Shown: in pieces, positions 54,401 through 63,357 of the stretch
Layout of the letters: every line of letters starts with the position of its first letter
How positions within the stretch are numbered: position 1 is the stretch's first letter
Assembly (NCBI GenBank): GCA_963834365.1
Contig: CAWIBS010000029.1
Span: 372,001-436,000, forward strand
Direction of reading: 5' to 3'
DNA from: CAWJAP01 sp963834365
Lineage (GTDB): Bacteria > Acidobacteriota > Vicinamibacteria > Vicinamibacterales > Vicinamibacteraceae
Length of the DNA stretch: 64,000 nt
Position numbers and translations under genes: made by a program
Notes under the pieces: model-generated
Told to the model about the DNA's origin: nothing
Seen by the model: only the letters and a program-made list of their open reading frames with translations
Database searches by the model: none

Positions 54401-57400
54401 ATGGCGAGATTCCGGCGCCAGGTTCCGGTTGTCCTCATGCTCGCAGGAGGGCTGCTGCCGGGCCCTGATGGCAACCGGGTCCACAGTGAACAAGGGGCAC
54501 AGCCGCCCGCGGCCCAGCCGGCGCCGATCGAGCGAGGCGCGATCGCACCCGGCCACTCCGTCACGTGCGCGCTCGCACCGGACCAGCAGCATGCGTACGA
54601 GCTGACGCTGACCGCCGGAGGTGCCGTCGACGTGTCCGTCGAGCAGCAGGGGATCGACGTCATCGTCTCGGTATCCGGCCCGGACGGGCGCTCGATCGAC
54701 GAAGTGGACGACCTCGCCGAGCAGGAGACTCCCGAGCGCCTTCACCTGGTGGCAGAAGCGGCCGGACCGTACCGGCTCATCGTGCGGTCCGAGCCGCTGC
54801 CTGGCGTCCAGTCGGGGCGTTACCGCATCGACGTCGGTCCGGTCCGCGTGGTGACCGCTGAGGATCGCAATCGAGTCCGTGAGCGGCGCCGTCACGCGGA
54901 ACAACTGGCCACCGCGTCGGCACGCCTGATGGAGATTGCCAAGGGCAGGACGCCGGGTCCGGGGGAGATTCAACAGCTCGAATCCGAGCTCGACGCCGTC
55001 ATCGTCTTCTCGGAGTCGCGCCGGTACATCAGGCAACTGGCCAGCGCCTGGCGGTTCAAGTCGCTGCTCCTGCTCTACGGCGATCGCCACCACGAAGCGG
55101 TGGAGATCAACGAACGGCGTCTCGCCTGGCTCGTGGGGGCGCGATGGCAAGGCGAGCGCGCGCATGCGCTCAATCATCTGGCTGACGCGCTGACGCGGAT
55201 CGGCGAGACCCGACGCGCCTACGACGCCTATCAGGCCGCCCTGGCGCTGCCGCTGTCGCCGCAGCTCGCAGCCATCACCCACGACAATCTGGGCTTCATC
55301 TTCCGCCGCATGGGGCGGCTGCAGGAGAGTCTCGACGCCCACCACAAGGCCCTGGCGTACTTTCGCCAGGCCGGGCCGCGCCGCAGCGAGGCGGTGGTCC
55401 TCGCGCGCCTGGCCAGCGTGTGGAACGACATCGGCGATTTCACGCGGGCGCTGGCGGTGCAGCAGGAGGCGCTCGACATCTACGATGCGATCGGCGATCG
55501 GATCTCGGTGGTTCGCTCGCTGAATCTGCGCGCCAGCTGGCTGCTCGAGAACCTCGACGACGTCGAAGCCGCGCGCATTGCGATCGAACGGGCACGGGCG
55601 ATCGGCGACATCGACGCGGCGCCGATCAACACCGCGGACACCAACGCCGTGCTCGCGCAGATTCACCTGGCGCTCGCCGATCAACCGCGGGCCATCGAGC
55701 TCGGCGGGTTGGCGCTCCAGCAGGTACAGGTCTCTCAGCTTCCGTGATGGCGAGGCAAAAGCGCTGCTCCTGCTCGCGAGGGCGCATCTCGCCGAAGGCC
55801 GTGTCGTCGAGGCCGGCGCCTTTGCCGGACAGGCCGCGGCCGTCTCGCAGGCGTCGGGTTCCTGGATTCAGGATGCCGAAGCGCAGCACCTCCTTGCTCG
55901 CGCGGCACGCGTGTCCGGCAATCCGGGAGCTGCCCGCCGGCACATCGAGGCGGCGCTCGAGCGCATCGAGCGCGCGCGGGCGACGGTTGGCGGAACACAG
56001 CTGCGGACGTCGTTCACGGCCCATTACCAGGAGGTGTACGAAGACCACGTCGATGTCCTGATGGCGCTCCATCGGACCCGTCCGGACGAGGGCTTCGATC
56101 GAGCCGCGCTCGAATCGAGTGAGCTGTCGCGTGCGCGAAGCCTGCTCGACGTGCTGGCAGCCGCGGCGGCTGACATCCGAACCCAAGGCGACGACGCACT
56201 GCTCGATCGGGAGCGCGATGTCAGGCTGCGGCTGAACGACAAGGACGTGCTGGCCCGTGCCGCGCGCGCCGACGGCCGCATGGTCGACGCGTTGCGGCTG
56301 GATCGCGAAGTCGAAGCGCTCGCTGCCGAGCTCCAGATCATCGAGGGCGACATCGCGGCGAGCAGCCCCGCCTTCTCAGCACTCACCCGGCCGCGGGCGC
56401 TGTCGGTCGATCGCATCCAGCGCGACGTCCTCGATGCCGACACGGTCCTGCTCGAATACGCCGTCGGCAAAGAGCGGAGCTGGCTGTGGGCTGTCACCCC
56501 GGCCGCGCTCGTCACCTTCGAGCTGCCGGCGCGACGCGCGCTCGACGCCAGCGTGCGCGAGGTACTCGAGACCCTCACCACGCGTCAGCGACGGGAGCCG
56601 CGGCTTGCGGCATCGGAGTGGCGGCAGCGCGTCACAACCTCGGACAAGCGGCTCGATCTCGGCCTCGGTGCACTGGGTGAACAGCTGCTCGGTCCGATTG
56701 CGGACGCAGCTCCAATCCGACTGGCGCGGCAAGCGCCTCGTCATCGTGGCGTCGGGCCCGCTCGAGTACGTGCCGTTTGCCGCCCTGCGCGTCCCGGCGT
56801 CGGCGCCTCCGTCGCAGTCGGTCGCGCACCGGCGCCTGATCGACGACCACGAAGTCGTGTTCGTGCCGTCGGCGTCGGTCCTCTCTGCCCTCAGGCGTGA
56901 GCCGGGGGGCCAGCGCTGGGGTCCGAACGCCGGGTCTACGTCGCCGGCCCGCGGCGCGACGCTGGCGATCGTGGCGGATCCCGTGTTCGAGGCGGGCGAT
57001 CCGCGCGTGCTGCGAGCCCGCCGCATGCACCAGGCAGGCGCGAGCCCGCGCGTGACCTCCGGCAACGCCGCCGGCACGACGACCATCGCGCGAGTGCAGG
57101 CGGAGCGCGCGCTCGCGGCGGTCCGTGGCGGACGGCTGGCGCGGCTGCCGTTCTCCCGCCACGAGGCCGACTCGCTCGCCGCGCTGGTGCCGCGAGGCGA
57201 CGCGACGATGACGACCGACTTCGCGGCCAACCGCACGTGGGCGACGACGACGAATCTTGGTACGCATCGCATCCTCCACTTCGCGACCCACGGCCTCATC
57301 GACACGCGGCAGCCCCAGCTTTCGAGCATCGTGCTCTCGCTCGTCGACGAGCAAGGGCGATCCCGCGATGGCTTTCTGCGGATGCACGACATCTACAATC

Positions 57401-57714
57401 AGCGGCTGCCCGTGGATCTCGCGGTCCTGAGCGCGTGCCAGACGGCGCTCGGCCGCCAGGTCCGCGGCGAGGGCCTCGTCGGACTGACGCGAGGCTTCAT
57501 GTACGCAGGCGCACGCCGCGTCGTCGCCAGCCTCTGGCAGGTGGACGATCTGGCGACGTCCGAGCTCATGACGCGCTTCTACCGGCACATGCTGCAGGGC
57601 GGCGAGCGTCCTGCGGCGGCGCTGCGCGCGGCGCAGCTCGAGCTCGCACGCGACCCGCGCTGGAACGCCCCGTTCTTCTGGGCGGGCTTCGTCCTTCAGG
57701 GGGAGTGGCGCTGA
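54401..57714 (+). CDS. Exported TPR-CHAT caspase-like peptidase (two frameshifts)
   Basis: About 1100 residues when joined. Start ATG 54401 with a signal peptide (VVLMLAGGLLPGPDG), a PPC-like beta domain (HAYELTLTAGGAVDVSV), about six TPRs, a coiled region rich in leucine and arginine, then a CHAT domain (C25/caspase clan) with catalytic His in ILHFATHGLID and Cys in LAVLSACQTALG, and the C-terminal SLWQVDDLATSELMTRFY. Frames change near 55725 and 56705, both within continuous homology, so indels in the consensus are likely. The signal peptide implies a periplasmic or outer-surface protease. Placed directly after the sigma/anti-sigma pair, it may cut the periplasmic domain of the anti-sigma protein. 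Confidence 0.8.
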
Positions 57715-57820
57715 CCCCCGCCGCGACACATTTCTGCAGGGAGAAGCACTTCATGACAGCCGGCCTCGCAGGATGCAAGGCCCGGCGTTCGGAGACGCGT
57801 GGCGTCATGGAGGAGAAGGC

Positions 57821-58348
57821 ATGAAGAACTCCCGCAGCATGGTCGGCATACTTGTGGTCGGCGTTGCAGTCATCGCGTGTGGTGTCGGGGTGGCGGCACA
57901 ACCCGATCGGCGCGATCGGCCGAAGAGAGACGTATTCACCATCGTCAACCATGGAAGTGGCCTCTGCCTCGAATCGACTGCCAGTGGATTCGGCGAGCCG
58001 ATCGTTCAAAGACCCTGCAACGGGCGTTTGACACAGAGCTGGACACTGAGCCGCGCCACCGCTTCCCATTACCTGATCCACAACCGGGGGAACGCCGTGT
58101 GCCTGGACGTCCGGGATGGCGTCAACGCCAACCGGACCGTCGTGCAGCAGTGGGGCTGCCGCAATGTCCCCTCCATGAGATGGCGATTCAACACGCTCAT
58201 TCCGGAGGTTTTCTTCAAGGTCGACTCCACCATCGGATCACGGTGTCTGGACGTCGCCGGCGGTTCCCTCCAACCCGGCGCCCCGATGCAGATCTTCAGG
58301 TGCACGCCGGGTGCCACGAACACAGCGCAGCTCTGGAAGATCGAGTGA
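57821..58348 (+). CDS. Secreted ricin-B-type lectin domain protein
   Basis: A 175-residue exported protein: signal peptide (MVGILVVGVAVIACGVGVAAQ) and a ricin B-type beta-trefoil (FTIVNHGSGLCLESTASG, IVQRPCNGRLTQSWTL, YLIHNRGNAVCLDVRDG, VVQQWGCRN, GSRCLDVAGGSLQPGAPMQIF, AQLWKIE). Such domains bind galactose- or other glycan-containing polymers. Strong RBS GGAGAAGG before ATG 57821. No catalytic domain is present, so it acts as a free lectin. Follows the CHAT gene by 106 bp and may belong to its regulon. Confidence 0.85.
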   Translation: MKNSRSMVGILVVGVAVIACGVGVAAQPDRRDRPKRDVFTIVNHGSGLCLESTASGFGEPIVQRPCNGRLTQSWTLSRATASHYLIHNRGNAVCLDVRDGVNANRTVVQQWGCRNVPSMRWRFNTLIPEVFFKVDSTIGSRCLDVAGGSLQPGAPMQIFRCTPGATNTAQLWKIE

Positions 58349-58368
58349 CCACCCGACGCCCGTTCGGA

Positions 58369-58390
58369 CGGGGCACCGGACGGTGCCCCG
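58369..58390 (+). terminator. GC-rich hairpin after the lectin gene
   Basis: CGGGGCACC-GGAC-GGTGCCCCG, a perfect 9-bp stem with a 4-nt loop, 20 bp after the lectin stop. There is no U-run, so it may be a Rho-associated or pause stem rather than a classic terminator. Confidence 0.5.
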
Positions 58391-58499
58391 ACCGTTCGGA
58401 TGGGCGATTGGCCGCGACACGTTTCCAACGTCAATCGCACTCCCCGATAGGCGGCCCTCGCCCGGCGAAGGGCTCGCCGGAAAGGCGAGCGGAAACGAC

Positions 58500-60029
58500 A
58501 TGACATCACTCGGACTTCGTCACTCAATGGCAGACACCGCGAACGGGCGATCAATTGCCGCGACGATCTGCACGCAGATTGTCGCCAGCGGGATCCTCAC
58601 TGGAGCCACGCTGCTCGCCGGGGCCGTGCCGGCGAGCGCCGACTGGCCATCTGCCCACGGCAACAGCGCCAACACGGGCTTCGCGATGGTGGACACGGCG
58701 CCCGCGTACTGGCCCTGGGCCCAGCAGCCGCTCGGCTTCATGGCGCCGGGCGCCAATCCGGTCGTCGGCCCCGACGGCACGGTGTATGTCGGGAACCTCC
58801 AAGGCCAGTTGCGCGCCTTTTACGCCGACGGCACGCCTTACTGGACGCGCGCGCTCAACAGCCTGCACGGCGGCATCTTCGCCTCGCCTGTCGTGGGAGC
58901 CGACGGTTCGATCTATGTCGTCTCGACCATCCACTACACGGACCATCGAGGCGGTGTGACGAACGAGCGCAACGACTCCTTCCTGCACAAGTTCACGCCT
59001 GGTGGCGGCTGGGTCTTTGCCAGGCCGCTGCCAGAGCGGTTTCCCGGTTCTTCACTCGCGAACCGTGGCGCCGCGACCGCACCGCCGAGCATCTGGCGCT
59101 GGAACGCGACCGAGGCGATTGTCGTGCCCGTCGTCTATGCGACCTACGGTGGGAAGGATCTGCGTCTGATGGCGTTGTCTACCGGCGGCGCCGTGCTCGG
59201 CGATGCGCTGGTCACGCATACCAGCTACGAGACGACGGGGGGCGTGGACTACGCGGAATTCCTGCCCTATTGCATGGCCATGAACTGGTGGAACGCCTGG
59301 ATCGTGTGCGCGGTCTACGCCATTACCGATGGCGGATTCTACGGAGACGAATCCGTTCCGCTATATGGCGCCGGTTTCCCTCTCCCGGGCGTGGCCATCC
59401 GGCCGGACCCTCTGGGCGCCGCGCCCCTCGTGATGGTGACCGACGGCCAGCAGGACAAGATCGCATACGCCTTCTCACCGCAGACCGGGTTTTCGGAGCT
59501 CTCGCGCTCGTCGCACTATCAGCGCAGGTTTGCGACGCCGCCGGTCGTGCTGCCCAGCGGCGAGACGCTGACGGGTACTCGCGACGGTTACCTGACCCGC
59601 ACGACCGTGAGCCTCACTCAACTGGGGGCCATCGGCGGCTTGGGGACCCTGACAGCCGCACCCACGCGGCTTGCAGACGGCAGGCTGGTGGTCGTGAGCC
59701 GGGAAGGCACCATGAGCGTGCTCGGTGGCTCCACGTGGCAGACCTATCTGGGCGGCGAATCCATCGCCTCGGCTGCGGCGTCGTGCAATCACGTGTTCGT
59801 CGCCAGCACCAATCAGCTCGCGACCTACAACGCCAGAACCATGTGGCTCGTGGCCGCCATGCCCTGGATCGGCGGCGGACTTGCTTCGCCTGTCATTGGT
59901 CCCTCGGGCCACGTGTACGCCATCGCGTCGAACACCCTGCACGTCTTCGCGCCGCCGTGGCGCTCCCCGTGGGACACGCGTCCCTCCAGTTGCGCGCTGC
60001 TGCCGCCGGTCTTGACCGGCCGCGACTGA
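58500..60029 (+). CDS. Secreted PQQ-like beta-propeller protein
   Basis: From ATG 58500 it has 509 residues: a signal peptide (SGILTGATLLAGAVPASA) and a PQQ/YVTN-like propeller with recurrent blades (ADWPSAHGNSANTGF, PDGTVYVGNLQGQLRAFYADG, ADGSIYVVS, LPSGETLTGTRDGYL, GPSGHVYAIASNTLHVF). The opening HGNSANTGF resembles PQQ-repeat proteins. No quinoprotein active-site Cys pair is obvious, so it is probably a binding or scaffold protein. Part of a run of secreted proteins after the CHAT system. Confidence 0.75.
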   Translation: MTSLGLRHSMADTANGRSIAATICTQIVASGILTGATLLAGAVPASADWPSAHGNSANTGFAMVDTAPAYWPWAQQPLGFMAPGANPVVGPDGTVYVGNLQGQLRAFYADGTPYWTRALNSLHGGIFASPVVGADGSIYVVSTIHYTDHRGGVTNERNDSFLHKFTPGGGWVFARPLPERFPGSSLANRGAATAPPSIWRWNATEAIVVPVVYATYGGKDLRLMALSTGGAVLGDALVTHTSYETTGGVDYAEFLPYCMAMNWWNAWIVCAVYAITDGGFYGDESVPLYGAGFPLPGVAIRPDPLGAAPLVMVTDGQQDKIAYAFSPQTGFSELSRSSHYQRRFATPPVVLPSGETLTGTRDGYLTRTTVSLTQLGAIGGLGTLTAAPTRLADGRLVVVSREGTMSVLGGSTWQTYLGGESIASAAASCNHVFVASTNQLATYNARTMWLVAAMPWIGGGLASPVIGPSGHVYAIASNTLHVFAPPWRSPWDTRPSSCALLPPVLTGRD

Positions 60030-60058
60030 GCCAGATGCTGAAGCCGCAAGGAGAACCT

Positions 60059-61030
60059 GTGCGCACCCTCTTCATCCCACTGACTGGACTGTGGCTCCTT
60101 GTTGCCGGTGGTGGTGCAGACCTCACCTGCACGTCGAGCACGAGCCTCGAGTCTCTGGTGACCTGCATCCGTGGCCAGATGCCGCGCAGCGGATCGAACG
60201 GCTACGTGCCGCCTGCCTCCCGGCAGCGAGCGGACTGGCGGAGGGTCGTCAAGAGGATGCTGCAGGGATCGTGTGACTTCGCGGTCCCCGCCAGTCTCGA
60301 CGGGATCGTGCAGGTCAGGACCTTCACGGAAGCCGGCAGCGCACGCCGCTACTGTCTGCTGATGGAGGTCCGCGATCGGAATCGCGACGGGGTCGTGGAC
60401 CACGGCTTCGGCACGTTCATTGTCGACAACCGCGCCACCCGCCAGTTGAGCCACCAGGCCGTCCACCCCATTGCCGACAGTTCCACCGAGAGCCAGGCCG
60501 TGACCGTGTTCAAGCACACCGACTCGCGGAGCTACGTCATGGCCGGCGCGCATCGCGGGGCGAACTCCGCCACGAGCTCGTGCCGTCGGTCCTTCCCGGT
60601 GTCAGACGCCTCGCACAACAGCGACACGATGGTGCAGGCGACCAACGAGGCGTTGCTCGCCTACTACGGTGCGGCACCCTGGTTCGCGATTCAGTGGCAC
60701 GGAATGGCGGCCTCGACCTGCCCGAAGACGGATGTGTATCCGACTCATGGCCGCGGCGTCACACCGGCGGCCACCGACAAGATCGCCGCGCTGCGCTACA
60801 ACCTGCTGGCGCTTCATCCGACCTGGAGGGTTGACCTTCCGGGCTCGGGTGCGTGCGATCTCGATGCCACGGAAAACGTGCAGGGGCGCCTGCTCAACGG
60901 TGTCGCCGCCGCCAGCGTCTGCACCATCCCGGCGTCGGATCACACGCAGCGGTTCCTGCACATCGAGCAGGATCCAGGGTTCCGCAATCCTGACGACTGG
61001 ATTGCGCCGATCATCAAGACGTTCCCGTGA
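60059..61030 (+). CDS. Secreted protein of unknown function
   Basis: A 323-residue protein from GTG 60059, chosen for the AAGGAG box six bases upstream and for the signal peptide it gives (RTLFIPLTGLWLLVAGGG). ATG 60035 is the longer alternative. Seven or more cysteines and several conserved-looking polar patches (VVDHGFGTFIVDN, MAGAHRGANSATSSC, FAIQWHGMAAS) suggest a folded, disulfide-bonded domain, perhaps a hydrolase with His residues at AGAHRG and QWHGM. I do not recognise the family. It starts 30 bp after the propeller gene, so the two are probably co-transcribed. Confidence 0.7.
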   Translation: MRTLFIPLTGLWLLVAGGGADLTCTSSTSLESLVTCIRGQMPRSGSNGYVPPASRQRADWRRVVKRMLQGSCDFAVPASLDGIVQVRTFTEAGSARRYCLLMEVRDRNRDGVVDHGFGTFIVDNRATRQLSHQAVHPIADSSTESQAVTVFKHTDSRSYVMAGAHRGANSATSSCRRSFPVSDASHNSDTMVQATNEALLAYYGAAPWFAIQWHGMAASTCPKTDVYPTHGRGVTPAATDKIAALRYNLLALHPTWRVDLPGSGACDLDATENVQGRLLNGVAAASVCTIPASDHTQRFLHIEQDPGFRNPDDWIAPIIKTFP

Positions 61031-61060
61031 TCGACAGCGGGCCAGGAGTCGGCCCGGTTG

Positions 61061-61225
61061 CTAGTGGACTGTAACGGTCATTTCAGTAGTGCCTCACGGG
61101 CGGGGCATCCCGTCTGGCGGCGTTGCTCCTCCCTCGAATATGGCGAATATTCTCGGTCGTCGCGCCTTGCCAGCCGGGCGCCGCGCTCCGAGATCCACTA
61201 TGAAATAGCCGTTACAGTCCACTAG
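61061..61225. mobile_element. MITE-like element with 17-bp perfect terminal inverted repeats
   Basis: CTAGTGGACTGTAACGG (61061-61077) and its exact complement (61209-61225) bound a 165-bp non-coding element; the match extends imperfectly another 13 bp inward (TCATTTCAGTAG versus CTATTTCATAGT). The ends carry CTAG, compatible with TA-targeting transposases of the IS630/Tc1 group. There is no transposase inside. The right end supplies the stop codon of the glycosyltransferase gene. Confidence 0.75.
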
Positions 61226-62339
61226 CCGACTCCGGACCCTCTTCAGCCAGGCGCTCGTAGACCGCGAGCGTCTCGGCGACCATCCGGTCGGTGGTGAAGC
61301 GCTGCTCGACACGCGTCCGGCCGGCGCGCGCGAATCGCCCGGCGAGGGCCGGGTCGGTGAGCAGGCGTCGGATGCCACGGGCGAGCGCATCAGGATCCCT
61401 GGGGGGCACGAGCAGCCCGGTATCGCCGTCGGCGACGACCTCGGGGATGCCGCCAACGCGGCTCGCCACGATCGGGCGCTGGCAGGCCATCGCATCGAGC
61501 AGGCTGGTGCCCAGGCCTTCGGTGACCGACGGCATCACGAACAGATCGAACGTCTTGAGGAGCGACAGCACGTCGGGGCGGAAGCCAGGGAGGAGAACGT
61601 TTCGCTCGAGGCCCAGCTGCTTCACGAGCTCCGTGAGCGCGCCGCGCAGCTGGCCCTCGCCGAGAATCACGAATCGGACGTCCGCCATCTCTCGCACGAC
61701 CTCCGCCGCGGCACGAATCAGGTCGCGGTGGCCCTTGTGATCGACGAGGGCGCCGACGCAGCCGACGACCGGGGCGTTGTGGGGGAGCCAGAAGGCCTCG
61801 CGTACGCTGGCCGGCGGCGCGGCGTCCACATGATGCAGGTCGATCCCCTCGTGCACCGTGACGGCGCGGGCGGCGGGAATCCCCCGCGCGACCAGCATCT
61901 GGCGAATGCAGACCGAGGCACAGATGAAGGTCGCGACCTGGCGGTATTTCCAGCGGGAGAATGCGTTCGACTTGAGCTCGAAGTCGACGCGGCGCGAGGC
62001 CACCAGCACCGGTGGCCGTCCCTCGCCGCGGCGGGCGCTCATCAGTCCCAGCGCTGAGGCCGCCATCGCCACCGCGTGCGGGTCGTGGGCGTGGACGATC
62101 GCCGGGCGGTACTCGCGCACCAGGCGGGCGAGGCGCCAGGCGGACGCGAGATCCAGCTCCGAACGCGGCACGAGCGGTACGAGGTCCAGTCCCTCCGAGG
62201 CCCGGCGGCGGAGCTCGCCCTTCGGGTGCGCGACCAGAATCGTGCGGTGTCCCAGGGCCCGCAGGCCCAGCACCGTCAGCAGCGCCTGGTTCTGGCCGCC
62301 CCGCCACGTGCGCGCGGTGTCGATGTGGAGGGTGATCAT
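61212..62339 (-). CDS. Glycosyltransferase family 4
   Basis: A 375-residue GT-B enzyme that transfers a sugar from a nucleotide donor: N-terminal acceptor domain (HIDTARTWRGGQNQALLTVLGL, IVHAHDPHAVAMA), donor domain (VVGCVGALVDHKGHRDLI, LGEGQLRGALTEL, FDLFVMPSVTEGLGTSLLDAMA, VGGIPEVVADGDTGLLVPP) with the EX7E-type motif. It belongs to a cluster with a family-2 glycosyltransferase and a TolC-like protein, so LPS or exopolysaccharide synthesis is likely. The last residues (ESASGL) and the stop come from the inserted MITE-like element, so the native end is lost but no domain is affected. Confidence 0.92.
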   Translation of the reverse strand: MITLHIDTARTWRGGQNQALLTVLGLRALGHRTILVAHPKGELRRRASEGLDLVPLVPRSELDLASAWRLARLVREYRPAIVHAHDPHAVAMAASALGLMSARRGEGRPPVLVASRRVDFELKSNAFSRWKYRQVATFICASVCIRQMLVARGIPAARAVTVHEGIDLHHVDAAPPASVREAFWLPHNAPVVGCVGALVDHKGHRDLIRAAAEVVREMADVRFVILGEGQLRGALTELVKQLGLERNVLLPGFRPDVLSLLKTFDLFVMPSVTEGLGTSLLDAMACQRPIVASRVGGIPEVVADGDTGLLVPPRDPDALARGIRRLLTDPALAGRFARAGRTRVEQRFTTDRMVAETLAVYERLAEEGPESASGL

Positions 62340-62340
62340 G

Positions 62341-62492
62341 GGGCTACGGGCTACAGGCTACAGGCTGCGGGCGACACGAGGAACTCCCCTCGGGCCCCAG
62401 GCAGCCCCACGCATCCTTGGCCCGCCGTCCCGTAGTCCGTAGCCCGTAGCCCGCAGCCCGCAGCCCGCAGCCCGTAGCCCGTAGCCCGTAGC
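62341..62492. repeat. Inverted heptamer arms (GGGCTAC / GTAGCCC)
   Basis: GGGCTACGGGCTACAGGCTA at 62341 onward and, after a 60-bp core, TAGTCCGTAGCCCGTAGCCC and CGCAGCCCGCAGCCCGTAGC up to 62492. The arms are complementary in sense. It fills the whole spacer between the two glycosyltransferase genes and touches the stop of the second. Confidence 0.9.
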
Positions 62493-63239
62493 CTATCTCG
62501 TCCTCTCCCACAGCTTCGCGTACTTCAGGAACACGTACCAGGCGTTCATCGCCGAGACGACGAGGCCGCGAGTTCCCAGGCGGATGCCGCCGCGGAGCAC
62601 GTAGTTGCGCGCGAAGGCGAGCGGCGCGTGCAGGGCGAGCGCGCCCAGCGAGGCCCGGCGGCCGCGCGCCGCCATGTCGGACGCGGCCAGTGTCGTGTAG
62701 CGATCGATGGTGTGCAGATGGTGCGAGAGATCGCGATACGCGTGATGCTCGAGGTCGCCCCGCAGTCGCCCGACGTCGCCCTCGACGCGCACCGATTCAT
62801 GCACCGACCGGGACTCGTCCCATCGCCCGGCCCGTCGATCGTAGAGCCGCAGCTGCCAGTCCGGATACCAGTCGGTGGCGCGCACGGGCCCGCCGAACGC
62901 ATACGTGAGCCGCGGAATCCGGTAGCCGCGCGCCGACGGCTCCGCAGCGATGAGGGCGCGAATCTCGGTGGCGAGCGCCGGCGTGACGCGCTCGTCGGCG
63001 TCGATCGACAGAATCCAGTCGTGCGCCGCCGCGGCGGCGGCGTGGTTCTTCTGCTGGGGAAAACCCGGCCAGGGCCGGACGATGACGCGATCGGTGAAGC
63101 GCTGCGCCACCGCCACCGTGGTGTCGGTGCTCTCGGCGTCGATGACCACGATCTCGTCGGCCCAGGAGACCGATTCGAGGGCCGCCCCCAGGTTGGCGGC
63201 CTCGTTGCGGGTGATGACCGTGACCGAGAGCTTCGGCAC
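62493..63239 (-). CDS. Glycosyltransferase family 2 (WaaE/KdtX-like)
   Basis: From GTG 63239 it has 248 residues: KLSVTVITRNEAANLGAAL, DEIVVIDAESTDTT, the DXD-type loop WILSIDADERVTPALA, QLRLYDRRAGRW, HHAYRDLSHHLHTIDRYT. It closely follows the WaaE/KdtX pattern of lipopolysaccharide core glucosyltransferases. An upstream extension of the open frame (to 63425) is the translated repeat tract and is not real. Function in envelope glycan synthesis is likely. Confidence 0.9.
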   Translation of the reverse strand: MPKLSVTVITRNEAANLGAALESVSWADEIVVIDAESTDTTVAVAQRFTDRVIVRPWPGFPQQKNHAAAAAAHDWILSIDADERVTPALATEIRALIAAEPSARGYRIPRLTYAFGGPVRATDWYPDWQLRLYDRRAGRWDESRSVHESVRVEGDVGRLRGDLEHHAYRDLSHHLHTIDRYTTLAASDMAARGRRASLGALALHAPLAFARNYVLRGGIRLGTRGLVVSAMNAWYVFLKYAKLWERTR

Positions 63240-63249
63240 GGAGGGAGTA

Positions 63250-63357
63250 TAAAAGCAGGAAGTACGAGGGACGAAGTACCGAAGTACGAGGTACGAGGGA
63301 GGGAAAGGGGAAGGTCCCCTTCGTCCTTCGTCCCTCGTACCTCGTCCTTCGTCTGTC
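63250..63357. repeat. Inverted short-period arms (GTACGAG / CGTACCTCG)
   Basis: GGAAGTACGAGGGACGAAGT then ACGAGGTACGAGGGAGGG, a short core, and CCTTCGTCCTTCGTCCCTCG then TACCTCGTCCTTCG. Both arms have about 7-bp period and are reverse complements. It fills the spacer between the TolC-like and family-2 glycosyltransferase genes. Confidence 0.9.

Noticed and set aside
54401..57714. CHAT protein as part of a CRISPR Craspase-like system
   Set aside because: No cas or Csx30-type gene is in the window, and the protein has a signal peptide.
59270..60058. Upstream extension of the secreted unknown protein through the propeller gene
   Set aside because: The extension overlaps the propeller gene in another frame; the GTG at 60059 has a good RBS and signal peptide.
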